In this document: positions 1-8,371 of the stretch, in pieces
Numbering within the stretch: the stretch's first letter is position 1
How the letters are laid out: every line of letters starts with the position of its first letter
IMG/VR virus record: IMGVR_UViG_3300005338_000031
Span: 1-24,631 of that record
Direction: 5' to 3' (one strand)
Length of the DNA stretch: 24,631 nt
DNA from: a virus
Program-made: the position numbers and the translations under genes
Notes under the pieces: model-generated
What the model was told of the DNA's origin: nothing
Databases searched by the model: none
What the model saw: the letters and a program-made list of their open reading frames with translations, nothing else

Positions 1-477
1 TAGCTCGATGTAGCGAACACTCTGTTGAGCGTTCAGCATGCGCAACAACACGTTACGGCCGTCATTGCCTCGTGCCTTGAGAAATGTGTCCAACGCAGCG
101 ATGGTCATCTTGCCGATACCGCCGTCTACTGTCAGATCCGGAAAGAGGGTGGCTCTCTTGTTCAGCACGTTGAGCGCACGCTGCAAGAACTTGCCTGCTG
201 TCGCTGGCCCCATGTTGACTCCGGTGTCCAGCAGCTCTTCGGCGATGGCAGCGTTGACCATGCTCACCTTGTCAAGCTGCGGCTGGAGCCAGTACCGTTC
301 GCGGTAGATCTGCATGGCGGTCTCTCGCGTCATGAGCGCCATGGAGCCGGTGTAACCGAAGGCACGAGCCACCGCAACGGTGATACCCCACATGGTTTCG
401 CCACCCTTATCAGCCGGGTTGTTGCTGTACTTGCCTTCGCGGCCAATCAGCATGGTGAGTGTGTCTTGCAGGTTCAT
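1..477 (-). CDS. Endolysin, GH108-type N-acetylmuramidase (3' end outside window)
   Basis: Predicted peptidoglycan-degrading lysis enzyme. The first 159 codons are open to the window edge with no stop, so the C-terminus is missing. The N-terminus has the glycoside hydrolase 108 signature: a GREGKYSNNPADKGGET block with Glu14 in the place of the catalytic acid, then MWGIT and a later IYRERYW. A second block near residues 125-140 (DLTVDGGIGKMTIAAL) resembles the peptidoglycan-binding domain that follows GH108 in this family. There is no signal peptide, so release would depend on a holin. The ATG at 477 overlaps the stop of the upstream holin-like gene as ATGA, which indicates coupled translation. 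Family assignment is by recognised motifs. The C-terminal domain is inferred from the part that is visible. Confidence 0.85.
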   Translation of the reverse strand, partial: MNLQDTLTMLIGREGKYSNNPADKGGETMWGITVAVARAFGYTGSMALMTRETAMQIYRERYWLQPQLDKVSMVNAAIAEELLDTGVNMGPATAGKFLQRALNVLNKRATLFPDLTVDGGIGKMTIAALDTFLKARGNDGRNVLLRMLNAQQSVRYIEL

Positions 478-728
478 GGCTTGTCAACCTTACTGTCCAG
501 CTTGTCTTCAATTCTATCAAGCTTGGCGAAGATGGCATTGGACAACCGATCGAAAGAATCGCGGCTGACGTACTGCCCGGCCACCAAGACTTTCAGGTTG
601 CCGACCTCAGTTGCCAACTTGTCATCAGACTGCTTGAGGTCTTTCAGTGCATCCCACATGGCCTTCATCCACCAGCCACCTAGCGCACCGGACACCCCGA
701 TGGTAATGTTGAAAATGTCTTGGTTCAT
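474..728 (-). CDS. Small holin-like or lysis-cassette protein (84 aa)
   Basis: An 84-residue protein with an N-terminal, moderately hydrophobic Gly/Trp-rich segment (about residues 5-25, with GALGGWW) followed by a charged, probably coiled-coil tail. The short VSRDSFDRLSNAIFAKLD region resembles small phage proteins commonly found next to endolysins. Its position directly before the GH108 endolysin, with ATGA overlap, suggests a lysis role. The hydrophobic segment is short and contains Lys, so a classical holin is not certain. A clear Shine-Dalgarno sequence (AGGAG) lies 8 bases before the ATG. Alternatives are a tail-associated or unknown membrane-anchored protein. The gene is well supported; the function is inferred from position. 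Confidence 0.75.
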   Translation of the reverse strand: MNQDIFNITIGVSGALGGWWMKAMWDALKDLKQSDDKLATEVGNLKVLVAGQYVSRDSFDRLSNAIFAKLDRIEDKLDSKVDKP

Positions 729-731
729 CTT

Positions 732-2582
732 TCAAACTCCTCTTACAACAGTGTACGTGATATCGAATGCACCGGGGTTGATACCAGCACCAGTACCGTT
801 GCGTACAACGAACTTGACCGTGTTGGCAGCGGTCACAAGACCATCGATCGAGATGCCGCCTGGGAGTGGGAACGCACCACCCGGCCAGCCGATCAGAACT
901 TTGTCCCCAACCACAGCGTCGCTGACCGTGAAGCCAGCTGACAGGAACGAACTGCCCGCAGCAATGAGTCCAGCGTTGATCGCGCCACCAGTGGTAGTGA
1001 TCTTCTCTGATACGCTTGGAACTGCGAAACCAATGAACGTGTTGTTGGCGATGACGCCCGTGGTGTTGGCACATACCAGCGCTCTGGCCGCGCCACCAGT
1101 GTTGACGAACGTGTTGCCACTGATGTTGGCTCCAACCACGGTAGCGCCAGCGTCGTTGTAGAAATTCTTGGTGTCGTAGCTGCCGGAGATGTTGTTGCCT
1201 GTGATGTTCACGTTTGTGCAGGCCCCAGTCAGCTCGATAGCTGAAGTTGTTGCGCCTGCACCAGAACCACACAAGACCGCCTGATTGTTGCAGAAGTTCA
1301 AACCCTTCACAGCCGTCAAGGCCAGCAACGTATTCACATTTGTCAGCCGGTTGTTGGCAACCGTGATGTTCTTGAGCTGATACGGCAGCGTGTTGTACCC
1401 ATCGATGAAGTACGTCAGTCGGTTGGCAGGGGTACTCGGGTAAACAAGGTTGTCGTTGACAAGTAACCCATCTACGTTGAACAAGTTGAGGTGCCGAGTG
1501 TTGACCGAGAAGAACGTGTTCCCAGACACGATGACATTGCCAGCCACATCTGCTGGAGTCGTGGTGCCAAGTGCGATGGCGTTGTTTGCAGAAGAATCAA
1601 ACAGATTGTTCTGGATCTTGATGTCGTCACCAGCTTCGATATTTAGTGAATACCGTTGTGGTGTACCGAACACACACCCCAAGTAGCGTTGAGAGTTGCA
1701 CGCGGTGCCAGCTGATCTGGAAATGTGGACGAGATCGCCGTTGCCGCCGATGTTGGACAACAGAGTCAGCTTCTCAAACGACACGGACATGCCTTGCGGG
1801 ATTGGCGTGATAGTGAACAAATCCTTGTTGGTCACAGTCTGGATGATGCGTGAACCGCTGGAGAACTCAGCTTGCCCATCACCTTCAAATGCCACCTTTT
1901 TCGTCACCAGCAAGGCGTTCGTGTTCTTCGAGTAACCGGGCGGGAAGAACAGACGGCAGCTCCCATTGGCAGGTGAATTCGACCCGTAGACTGCGGGGTC
2001 GTAGGTGCTCATCACGTAAGTGATCGCTTTCTGGTTAGCTACGGTATCATCCGTTACTCCGTCTCCGGTCCAACCGAAGTCTGCAGCGCTGACTCCCTCA
2101 CGAAGCTTGGCTTGCAATGTGCGCAGCACTGGGCCGACACCAGCTTGCAAGAAGCCGATGAACGTAGACCCCACTGACGTGGCCAGATCTTTCAACCAAC
2201 GACCGATAGTCCCAACACCATACGCCATCGCGTAATTGAACCCCATCATCCCTGCACCGTCCGTTGGGCTGGCGAGGTTCAGCAGGCGCAGCGCGAAGTT
2301 GCTGACTTCCACATCTGCACCAGACACGCCATCCACAGTCCAGATGGTGTTGTCCAGAGAGTCCTTGAGGATGACCTTGTATGAGCCGCTCCAGAAGACA
2401 GTAGCTTCACCTCTGGCATCCATGATCACCGGGTTGGTGTTAGGCACTCCCGCAGCAGCGTCTTGATATGTGGCGCGTGGGTTGTTGGTGCCCGCGTCAT
2501 ACGTGTACAGCTTGCCGCCCACCAATGGCACGCCTGCGCTATTCGTGAAGCTTTGCTTACCCTCGGGCAGTAGCGTTGCCAT
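732..2582 (-). CDS. Tailspike protein with pectate-lyase-type beta-helix (616 aa)
   Basis: Predicted receptor-binding tailspike, probably a trimer that binds or cleaves surface polysaccharide. Residues 1-90 form a virion-attachment-type domain seen in many podovirus spikes (FTNSAGVPLVGGKLYTYDAG, then NTNPVIMDARGEA). Residues 165-180 (SAADFGWTGDGVTDDT) are the typical entry to a Pectate_lyase_3 right-handed beta-helix. Residues 250-510 are rich in NN/GN turns such as NNISG and GNTF, as expected for helix rungs. The last ~90 residues (LPGGISIDGLVTAANTVKF region) look like the C-terminal beta domain of other phage spikes. No catalytic residues could be assigned. The length, 616 aa, is close to the 667 aa of P22 gp9, and the gene follows the ejection proteins as in P22. 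AGGAG precedes the ATG. Confidence 0.9.
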   Translation of the reverse strand: MATLLPEGKQSFTNSAGVPLVGGKLYTYDAGTNNPRATYQDAAAGVPNTNPVIMDARGEATVFWSGSYKVILKDSLDNTIWTVDGVSGADVEVSNFALRLLNLASPTDGAGMMGFNYAMAYGVGTIGRWLKDLATSVGSTFIGFLQAGVGPVLRTLQAKLREGVSAADFGWTGDGVTDDTVANQKAITYVMSTYDPAVYGSNSPANGSCRLFFPPGYSKNTNALLVTKKVAFEGDGQAEFSSGSRIIQTVTNKDLFTITPIPQGMSVSFEKLTLLSNIGGNGDLVHISRSAGTACNSQRYLGCVFGTPQRYSLNIEAGDDIKIQNNLFDSSANNAIALGTTTPADVAGNVIVSGNTFFSVNTRHLNLFNVDGLLVNDNLVYPSTPANRLTYFIDGYNTLPYQLKNITVANNRLTNVNTLLALTAVKGLNFCNNQAVLCGSGAGATTSAIELTGACTNVNITGNNISGSYDTKNFYNDAGATVVGANISGNTFVNTGGAARALVCANTTGVIANNTFIGFAVPSVSEKITTTGGAINAGLIAAGSSFLSAGFTVSDAVVGDKVLIGWPGGAFPLPGGISIDGLVTAANTVKFVVRNGTGAGINPGAFDITYTVVRGV

Positions 2583-2608
2583 AATGTACTCTCCTATAAG
2601 GTGTCCGA

Positions 2609-2770
2609 ATGAGTCTGTTACTGTCTATCTTCTTGAAACCGTTTATTGCCGTGCTGGTGCTTGTACCCGTGCGTCTGTTGGTGTGGTGGATAGGTGCTAG
2701 GATGCCAGACAGCAAGCTCAAACGCCTGCTATTCTCACCGTTGCCCGGCCAGAGCCGCCGCAGGTACTGA
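2609..2770 (+). CDS. Antisense micro-gene: single-span membrane protein (53 aa)
   Basis: A 53-codon plus-strand ORF in the 152-bp gap between two minus-strand late genes; its last 36 bases overlap the 3' end of the gp16-like gene. The product starts MSLLLSIFLKPFIAVLVL, then VPVRLLVWWIG, giving one strong transmembrane helix at about residues 3-29. A basic tail follows with MPDSKLKRLLF and RRRY. A Shine-Dalgarno AAGG sits 7 bases before the ATG. The composition is that of a real small membrane protein, while the opposite strand in this gap reads as unlike protein. The MPDxKLKRLL style recalls small membrane proteins near podovirus ejection genes, but this is from memory and unverified. Possible roles are an accessory lysis or ejection-related protein. 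No promoter was identified. Confidence 0.55.
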   Translation: MSLLLSIFLKPFIAVLVLVPVRLLVWWIGARMPDSKLKRLLFSPLPGQSRRRY

Positions 2771-4681
2771 TTGCTTGAGCGCCTGCTCAAGATACGGCAG
2801 AGCCGCCTGCACTTCCTTGGGCAGACTCTGTGCCCCGCCAGATCTCGCCGCTTGCATGACTGCCTGCGCTTTCGCGGGGTTCATCACCAGATCAGCCAAC
2901 GTCGCTTGAATCTTTGGTTCGGCCACTCCGTTGTATGCGAACTGCACAGGCCGCATGACGGTATTGAGCAGCGTGCTTTCTGCCCATGATTCAGGCAAAC
3001 CAGTCGGGCCAAGAACTTGGCGCAGAACGTTCTGTGATGCCATGCGCTGAGCCGTTGCGCTGCCTGGACCATTCGCTGCGCGCCCCACGGCTGCGAGCTT
3101 GTCAGTCTCGCCCACCACACCGCGCAGCTTCGCAAGCTGGTCAGGGTCCAGCAAGTCAGCCAGCGTCTTCTGAGGCAAGTCACGACCAGTCGCTTGGCTG
3201 ATCAACTTGCCTTCATCCTTCACTGCACGACCCAGAGCATCAGGCATCAATCGTGTGGTGCCCGACAGATCAGCAGTGGCGCTGCTGCCCTTCTTCAGCA
3301 ACTCGCCTGCCACATCCATCTGATTGAGTGGCTCGCTCATGGCTGCGTGAGTGAGGCGTGCTTCTTTGTACGCAGGCGACATGCTCTCGAGCAGGTCAAC
3401 CAACTTGCTCTGGGCCGTCTTGATGGACATAGCCTTGTTCACTTGGCTGGCTGTGCCGTTGCTCAGCGCAGCGATCTGGTCGTCCATCGCCAGCTTCATC
3501 AGGTGCAAGCCTTCCACGCTACCCTCAGGGGACGCAATGTTCAGCCCCTTGTTCGCTGCGGTTTCCTTGGCAGCAGCGACAGCGTCTCGAACCGCTGGGG
3601 CCTGAAGCAACTTGGCGATCTGTGTCTGCTGAGCAGCGGTGGGGGTGAGCTGTGATCCGAACGCCTTGCCGTACAGCTCCTGCGACGTGGCGCTGCGTGC
3701 AGCACCCGCGAAGTCCCGGGCACCATCCTTGCCAGCCAGTTCAGTCAGCGTGCCCACCCGTGCGGCGTTGTTCTCCATCTCACGCGCTGCCAGCTTGGCT
3801 GCGATCTCTGGGTCCAACGTGCGCAGAGAGTCCTGCAAACGAGCTGCTGCCGCAGCACCCTCAGGCCGGGCAATCTGCTCTGCCATCGTCGTGCGGGCAC
3901 CCGTGACAGTGGGGTTGCTTGAGAGGCCAGCTACGTCACCCGCCTCTACGCCAAAACGCTGCAAGGTGCGCGCAGCAATGGCATCCCTACCACCAGCAGT
4001 AAACGGCTCTACCAACGATTTAACACCCTTGGCTCCGGCAGCAAGACCTCGGCCTGCCAGCGCACCAGCAGGCGCAGACAGGCCACCAATCACGGTATTC
4101 TTCAGACGTGACTCACCGTCTGCCACTGGTTCGATGAAACCTTGCCCAGCACCAACTGCGCCAGCGCCCAGAAGGGTCTGCGACCCAGGGATGGCCACCG
4201 TAGGCAGTGCGAGTGCAACCTTTCCACCGATGTTGCCCACAGTACCAGCCGTGGTGTTCACCAACGGCTTGTCCATCTTCCTGGACTCGTTGATATCTGC
4301 TTGCGTTGCTGCTGCGCTGTCGCGAGCAGTTGGCATGCCCAGCTTCTTGCTCAATGCGTCAGCACCAGGAACGACACTTTCCAACGCGACGGCTGGCTTG
4401 TCCAGGAGCTGTTTGATGCCACGACCTACATCAGCGAATGCCTTGCCAGCACCAGCACCGAACCGCTCACCAGTGCTCATGCCGCGAGTAGGATCATATT
4501 CGCCCATGTACTCGTCTGGTTTAGCCTTGTGGGTCATCTCTGATGCCAGCTTGTCACGACGCGCTTGGTTCGCTTGCTCCTGCTGCAAGATCTTGAGTCC
4601 AGGCGTAGACAGCTTGGTCAGGTCACCTGACTGCAACGCAGTCAGATCATCGGTACTGAACTGTTTCAGGTCGAGAGCCAT
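2735..4681 (-). CDS. Ejection (internal virion) protein, P22 gp16-like position (648 aa)
   Basis: A large Ala-rich protein, the third of a set of three that follows the P22 order gp7-gp20-gp16; P22 gp16 is 609 aa. Such proteins are packaged inside the capsid and are ejected to help DNA cross the cell envelope. Residues 1-40 contain DDLTALQSGDLTKLST, similar to N-terminal modules of other phage internal proteins. Residues 145-182 are Gly/Ala-rich and hydrophobic (KVALALPTVAIPG, then LLGAGAVGAG), a possible membrane-inserting stretch. The remainder is predicted mostly helical. No lysozyme or transglycosylase motif was seen. The start at 4681 lies 8 bases below the stop of the upstream ejection gene. 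Function rests mainly on order, size and composition. Confidence 0.75.
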   Translation of the reverse strand: MALDLKQFSTDDLTALQSGDLTKLSTPGLKILQQEQANQARRDKLASEMTHKAKPDEYMGEYDPTRGMSTGERFGAGAGKAFADVGRGIKQLLDKPAVALESVVPGADALSKKLGMPTARDSAAATQADINESRKMDKPLVNTTAGTVGNIGGKVALALPTVAIPGSQTLLGAGAVGAGQGFIEPVADGESRLKNTVIGGLSAPAGALAGRGLAAGAKGVKSLVEPFTAGGRDAIAARTLQRFGVEAGDVAGLSSNPTVTGARTTMAEQIARPEGAAAAARLQDSLRTLDPEIAAKLAAREMENNAARVGTLTELAGKDGARDFAGAARSATSQELYGKAFGSQLTPTAAQQTQIAKLLQAPAVRDAVAAAKETAANKGLNIASPEGSVEGLHLMKLAMDDQIAALSNGTASQVNKAMSIKTAQSKLVDLLESMSPAYKEARLTHAAMSEPLNQMDVAGELLKKGSSATADLSGTTRLMPDALGRAVKDEGKLISQATGRDLPQKTLADLLDPDQLAKLRGVVGETDKLAAVGRAANGPGSATAQRMASQNVLRQVLGPTGLPESWAESTLLNTVMRPVQFAYNGVAEPKIQATLADLVMNPAKAQAVMQAARSGGAQSLPKEVQAALPYLEQALKQSVPAAALAGQR

Positions 4682-4689
4682 TGTTCACC

Positions 4690-6075
4690 TCACTTCTGTT
4701 TACGACGAGCCAACTCTGCGTTGATGGTGTCCAGATCGAACCCGCCTTTGGGCGCTGGGGCACCGCCTGACACATCCATGCCGGGCTGCAATGAATTTCG
4801 TTGGTCTTGAGGCACAGCCAACAGCATGCCATTCATGGCCAACTGCCTGTTCTTCGCCTTCTGCGAGATCACAGCGTCGCTATCACCAGACTGGACGAAG
4901 TACTGTTTGCGAGCGCTATCAAACTCGGTCGGGGAGATAGACGCCCCAGACTCACGACGTAACACAGCGTTGATGAAGTCACGCTGGGCTTGGTCCACCT
5001 GCTGTTGCTGAGGCGTAGCCATCGCCGTTGCTGCTGAGCCAGTAATGCCCTGCCCGCCCGTGAGTTGTTGCGGCAGTGACAGAGACGAAACACCTTGACC
5101 AGCGAGCTCATTGATGATCTTGTCTGCTTCACGCATACGACTACCGAACAACAGCGCGTTGGACTGCTCTTGGTTCAGCGTCTTTTGCGGCTTGATCGGG
5201 TTGCCCTGCTGGTCAGTGACCGGGCGCACTTGGCCGGTAGCCTTGTTGCCCACGAACAGACCCACACCGTCTACGGGGACGAAGCTGTTCTGCCCTTGAG
5301 CTTGGTCGAAGGCCAGACGCTTGCTTGCGATGGCGTTGGAAGCAGACTCACCAGGAGTCATGGTCTTGCGAGCTACTGGTGCGCCAGCAGTAACCTCACC
5401 TGTTAGCTGGTTTGTCTGGAACGGTACCAACGCGCTGCCTGTGTCCTTGATGTCTGTCTTCGGAATCATCATCTCCATACGCTTGCTGGCGTCCATGGCC
5501 TGCAAACCGTGCTGGATCAAGAAAGTCCGAAGCGCAGCGGGATTGTCGGGCGGGGGCAGCGAGCGTGCAATCTGTGCGCCTTGTTCTTGTGGCATAATCC
5601 CTTGTTGTACGAGGTTGGTCAACGTGTTGATGACCATGTCGTTGTTCACCCCTGGGTTTGACAGCAACGAATTGATCGCACCGCTGGCAGTGTCCAGCTT
5701 GCTCTTCAACGTTTTGAACTTCTCTGCGTCTGTCTGAGCTTGCACGTGGCCCACATCGGCAGCTGCTTTGTCTGCATCTGCCCAGCCCTTTTGCAGCGCA
5801 GGAATCTTTGCACCAAGACCGCGCTGTGCAGCTTGAGTCGTGAGCTGGCTACGGTTCACAGAACCATCAGGGTTGACTGAAGACCTGTACAAGTCACTGA
5901 GAGTGCGTTGGTTATCAGCTTCTTCTGTAGCTTGCTGAATATTCAGTTGTTGTAACTGTTGCTGACCAAGCAAACTCTTCAACTGCATCTGCTTGGTCTG
6001 CGCCTCTAGGGGATCAGCCAGCTGAACAGCCGGACGGCCAACGTTCTGGTAGATGCTTGCGTCGATCTGTGCCAT
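4690..6075 (-). CDS. Ejection (internal virion) protein, P22 gp20-like position (461 aa)
   Basis: A Gln/Ala-rich helical protein, 461 aa against 471 aa for P22 gp20, located between the gp7-like and gp16-like genes. It probably sits in the virion and leaves with the DNA. Residues 20-60 are strongly Gln-rich (QMQLKSLLGQQQLQQLNI), which suggests a coiled coil. The region around residues 375-400 (QAQRDFINAVLRRESGASI) resembles a motif common in podovirus internal virion proteins. The reading frame extends upstream, but the ATG at 6075 was chosen because AAGGAG lies 8 bases before it and upstream residues overlap the previous gene. The gap to the upstream stop is 13 bases. Assignment is by context and sequence style. 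Confidence 0.75.
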   Translation of the reverse strand: MAQIDASIYQNVGRPAVQLADPLEAQTKQMQLKSLLGQQQLQQLNIQQATEEADNQRTLSDLYRSSVNPDGSVNRSQLTTQAAQRGLGAKIPALQKGWADADKAAADVGHVQAQTDAEKFKTLKSKLDTASGAINSLLSNPGVNNDMVINTLTNLVQQGIMPQEQGAQIARSLPPPDNPAALRTFLIQHGLQAMDASKRMEMMIPKTDIKDTGSALVPFQTNQLTGEVTAGAPVARKTMTPGESASNAIASKRLAFDQAQGQNSFVPVDGVGLFVGNKATGQVRPVTDQQGNPIKPQKTLNQEQSNALLFGSRMREADKIINELAGQGVSSLSLPQQLTGGQGITGSAATAMATPQQQQVDQAQRDFINAVLRRESGASISPTEFDSARKQYFVQSGDSDAVISQKAKNRQLAMNGMLLAVPQDQRNSLQPGMDVSGGAPAPKGGFDLDTINAELARRKQK

Positions 6076-6088
6076 GAGTGTGCTCCTT

Positions 6089-6853
6089 TCAGCCGTAGAT
6101 GGCGTCACCGCCACCGTACGAGTTGCCATCCCACATCGTGCCGCCGCCGCCACTCACCGGCTGAGTTGTGTTCGTCGGCTGAGTTGTGTTCGTCGGCTGA
6201 GGCTGCTGGTATCGGCTTTGCATATACCAGTTGCCCAGCGTATTCAGTCCGCTTTGAACGTTGTTGCCTTGTGCGATGCTGCCTGCTGCCTGCGCATTGC
6301 CCACACCGATCTGATTGCCCGCAATGCTGGACGCCGCCCATAACCCTTGGTTCGCCACGTCGCGAGTAGCGGTCTGCCCGATGCCAGCGATAGACGACAA
6401 ACGGTTGAACCGTTGTGTGCGGTCGGCGTTGAAACGATTGTATGCGTTCTGGTATTCGCCGCTTGCAAAGTTCTGTCCGTACCGTTCTGACCCCTTGATG
6501 GCGGCACCACTGAGCGCGCCCCCGCGTGCCGCTGCACTCGAGTCCACCGCACGCTGGCCTTCCTGCATACGAAAGTCGTAACCGGGGTCCTTGGTGAAGT
6601 CGTCCAACGTGAAATCACTATTGAACTCGCCTCCAGGTTGTGTGCCAGTCGTGAGTTGACCCAGCGCAGTTTCACCAGCGGCTCGCCACGGGGCTTGATC
6701 CACGCGAGTCTGGTTGAACTGATCTAGTTGCGTCTGATTGGCTTGATTTGCTGCATCTGTTTGAGCATTCGAAGCTTTACGAGCAGAATCCGCAGATACA
6801 GCAGTACCTACGGCTGCGACAGCTACGGCTGCGGCACCCCATCCTTCAAACAT
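6089..6853 (-). CDS. DNA transfer/ejection protein, P22 gp7-like position (254 aa)
   Basis: First of the three predicted ejection proteins; P22 gp7 is 229 aa. Residues 5-22 are a hydrophobic Ala/Val segment (AAAVAVAAVGTAVSA). Residues 86-160 carry a block recognisable from many podovirus DNA-transfer proteins: FTKDPGYDFRMQEG, AAARGGALSG, then NFASGEYQNAYNRF and LSSIAGIGQTA. The C-terminus is low complexity, with a perfectly duplicated PTNTTQ hexapeptide from an 18-bp tandem repeat, then Gly-rich sequence. The first 8 bases overlap the end of the oxygenase-like gene, and AAGGA precedes the ATG, so translation is probably coupled. Family recognition is fairly strong; the role inside the virion is inferred. 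Confidence 0.82.
   Translation of the reverse strand: MFEGWGAAAVAVAAVGTAVSADSARKASNAQTDAANQANQTQLDQFNQTRVDQAPWRAAGETALGQLTTGTQPGGEFNSDFTLDDFTKDPGYDFRMQEGQRAVDSSAAARGGALSGAAIKGSERYGQNFASGEYQNAYNRFNADRTQRFNRLSSIAGIGQTATRDVANQGLWAASSIAGNQIGVGNAQAAGSIAQGNNVQSGLNTLGNWYMQSRYQQPQPTNTTQPTNTTQPVSGGGGTMWDGNSYGGGDAIYG
6159..6201 (-). repeat. 18-bp tandem repeat inside the gp7-like gene
   Basis: Two exact copies of an 18-bp unit (6159-6176 and 6177-6194) are followed by 7 matching bases. On the coding strand each unit encodes PTNTTQ. Exact copies suggest recent slippage-type expansion in a linker before the Gly-rich C-terminus. Confidence 0.9.
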
Positions 6854-7463
6854 AATCGTGTCCTTCCATATAAAAGTGGCAACCCCAGATCATGCGGCCA
6901 TCTTCGACGCCGTGACCGAATCCGGTGTACGGATAGCGACAATGAAACACAGGTGATGGGAAGATCACGGCACGGTTGTACTTGCCTTCCACCATGTTGA
7001 TCTTCTCCCAGACCTCAGGATCACGATGGCTGCAATCAGCTTTCATTCGGGCAAAGTTCTCTTGATCCGCGTAGAACTTTGCCAGCGGAGGAAGAGCGTA
7101 GGTGTTCGTAGGTTTGTGTCGGTAGAACTCTGTGCCGTTGTTCTCGTGCTTGCTCATGTACAGGATGCACGTGAGGTCACCAGTGAATATGTCACTATGC
7201 ACCACGGCTTCTTCAGTGTCCTCAGTTGTGAGTCGGAAGAAGAACTTATTCGGGTATATGGGTCTGCGGAATTGCTTTGCCAGCGCCCGGACTCCAGTAC
7301 CGTGGTTGCCGTAGAAATTCACACCCTCGAACTGATCAGGCCCAATTGCGCCCTTGTTCGGCTTCCAGGTACCAAATCCTGAAGAAATGGCACTATGACG
7401 CATGACGTCAGGGTCTGCCAAGAAATCGTCGATGACCAGGATGTCGTACTTGCTACCAATCAT
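6846..7463 (-). CDS. DUF6445-like / 2-oxoglutarate-Fe(II) oxygenase-like protein (205 aa)
   Basis: A predicted enzyme inside the tail/ejection cassette. The pattern fits the double-stranded beta-helix Fe(II)/2OG dioxygenase fold, most like DUF6445. The start resembles that family (YDILVIDDFLADPDVMR). His89-x-Asp91 (VVHSD) gives two metal ligands, and NNGTEFYRH follows near residue 108. NRAVIFPSPVFH then brings the distal His174, and GRMIWGCHFY gives Arg190 as a candidate 2OG-binding residue. The substrate could be a virion protein, a host protein or a small molecule; nothing here decides it. The frame opens upstream at a TTG, but the ATG at 7463 was chosen because AAAGG sits 7 bases before it. 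The last 8 bases overlap the gp7-like gene. The assignment is by motif only. Confidence 0.7.
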   Translation of the reverse strand: MIGSKYDILVIDDFLADPDVMRHSAISSGFGTWKPNKGAIGPDQFEGVNFYGNHGTGVRALAKQFRRPIYPNKFFFRLTTEDTEEAVVHSDIFTGDLTCILYMSKHENNGTEFYRHKPTNTYALPPLAKFYADQENFARMKADCSHRDPEVWEKINMVEGKYNRAVIFPSPVFHCRYPYTGFGHGVEDGRMIWGCHFYMEGHDYV

Positions 7464-7474
7464 GTTGATGCCTT

Positions 7475-8026
7475 TTACCAAGCTGGAATGTACCGTGTGG
7501 TGCCATTATCGTTGACAGGGATCCATTTCGTGGGGTTGCCTGCTGTGGGCGCATTCAAAAGAGTTCCAGCTGCTGCCGCAGCACCATTCGTGAACGCTAC
7601 TGAGGTGCGAATCAATGTGTTGCTTGCAACGCTCAACGCACCAGCAACTTCTAACTTGTATGGGCCGGTAGGTGTGATACCAACGCCGATGTTGCCGCCG
7701 AAAGGTTGAAGAACCAAATCGCGTGCAGCCACAGTAGTGTCGAAACCTTGGATGACAGGCAAGTCAGCTGCAATGTAACCCACACCAAGCTTCACAGCAG
7801 GATTGGCAAGCTGCCAGACAAAGTTCGGGCGAGTACCAACAGCTGTTGTGTTGAAGTCAGCTACTGCGGCCACCACGCCACCGCCGTTGGATTGCAGCAA
7901 CGCGGAGGCACCAGTGAACGTGTCGCCAGCCTTGTTGGCTGGCGTGTAGCCCAGCGCCTGGATGATGTAGGCAGCGCCCTGAGCGATCAGATTCGCCAGA
8001 ATGCCACGTGCTTCGTCAATGTGCAT
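7475..8026 (-). CDS. Tail-fibre-like structural protein (183 aa)
   Basis: A short fibre-like protein. Residues 24-40 (ALGYTPANKAGDTFTGA) match the LGYTPxNKAGDxFTG element found in many phage tail-fibre shafts. The middle (GNIGVGITPTGPYKLEVAG, about residues 131-150) resembles the knob-like beta modules of fibre proteins. The C-terminus ends PTKWIPVNDNGTTRYIPAW, a closing motif of small phage structural proteins. There is no chaperone or peptidase domain. The start codon overlaps the upstream stop as TGATG, indicating coupled translation. It may form a side fibre or a spike-attachment part. The structural role is well supported in general, but the exact location in the virion is unknown. Confidence 0.75.
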   Translation of the reverse strand: MHIDEARGILANLIAQGAAYIIQALGYTPANKAGDTFTGASALLQSNGGGVVAAVADFNTTAVGTRPNFVWQLANPAVKLGVGYIAADLPVIQGFDTTVAARDLVLQPFGGNIGVGITPTGPYKLEVAGALSVASNTLIRTSVAFTNGAAAAAGTLLNAPTAGNPTKWIPVNDNGTTRYIPAW

Positions 8027-8361
8027 CAGGACACCTCACGACCGCTGGCGCGGATGGTGACTGCGTTGTTCACGCTGTCATTGGTGTTGATGAAATCGCC
8101 AGCGTTGAGCACATGGCCCACAATCTCCGGGAATGTGTACGACTCGCCAGCAGCCAGCGTCTTCTGCACAATCTGATTGGCAGCGCCAGCAGCGCCACCA
8201 CTGTTGACCAAGTTCACTGTGAGCGTGGCCGGAGCGCCCGTGGTGTTGGTGCCGGTGAATTTGTCAAGGATGGTACGAGTGGATGCAGGCGCGGTGTACT
8301 GCGTGGTGTTGGCGTTGACCGCCTGGATCGACGGGATGATTGCTTTTGCGGTGACAGCCAT
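8026..8361 (-). CDS. Conserved small virion-associated protein (111 aa)
   Basis: An Asn/Thr/Ala-rich beta-type protein without Cys. The segments STRTILDKFTGTNTTG and TFPEIVGHVLNAGDFI resemble a family of small phage proteins found near head-tail or tail genes. No catalytic motif or signal peptide was seen. GGAG sits 6 bases before the ATG. The stop overlaps the start of the fibre-like gene by one base, and the gap to the upstream gene is 10 bases. It is probably structural, for instance a tail or fibre accessory part. The gene is well supported, but its function is not recognised. Confidence 0.7.
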   Translation of the reverse strand: MAVTAKAIIPSIQAVNANTTQYTAPASTRTILDKFTGTNTTGAPATLTVNLVNSGGAAGAANQIVQKTLAAGESYTFPEIVGHVLNAGDFINTNDSVNNAVTIRASGREVS

Positions 8362-8371
8362 GATTCGCTCC

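Noticed and set aside
25-1161. Plus-strand ORF of 378 codons opposite endolysin, holin-like gene and tailspike end
   Set aside because: It spans three convincing minus-strand genes and has shadow-like composition.
3639-4724. Long plus-strand ORF (361 codons) opposite the gp16-like gene
   Set aside because: Pro/Ala/Arg-rich antisense shadow with no supporting ribosome site or family likeness.
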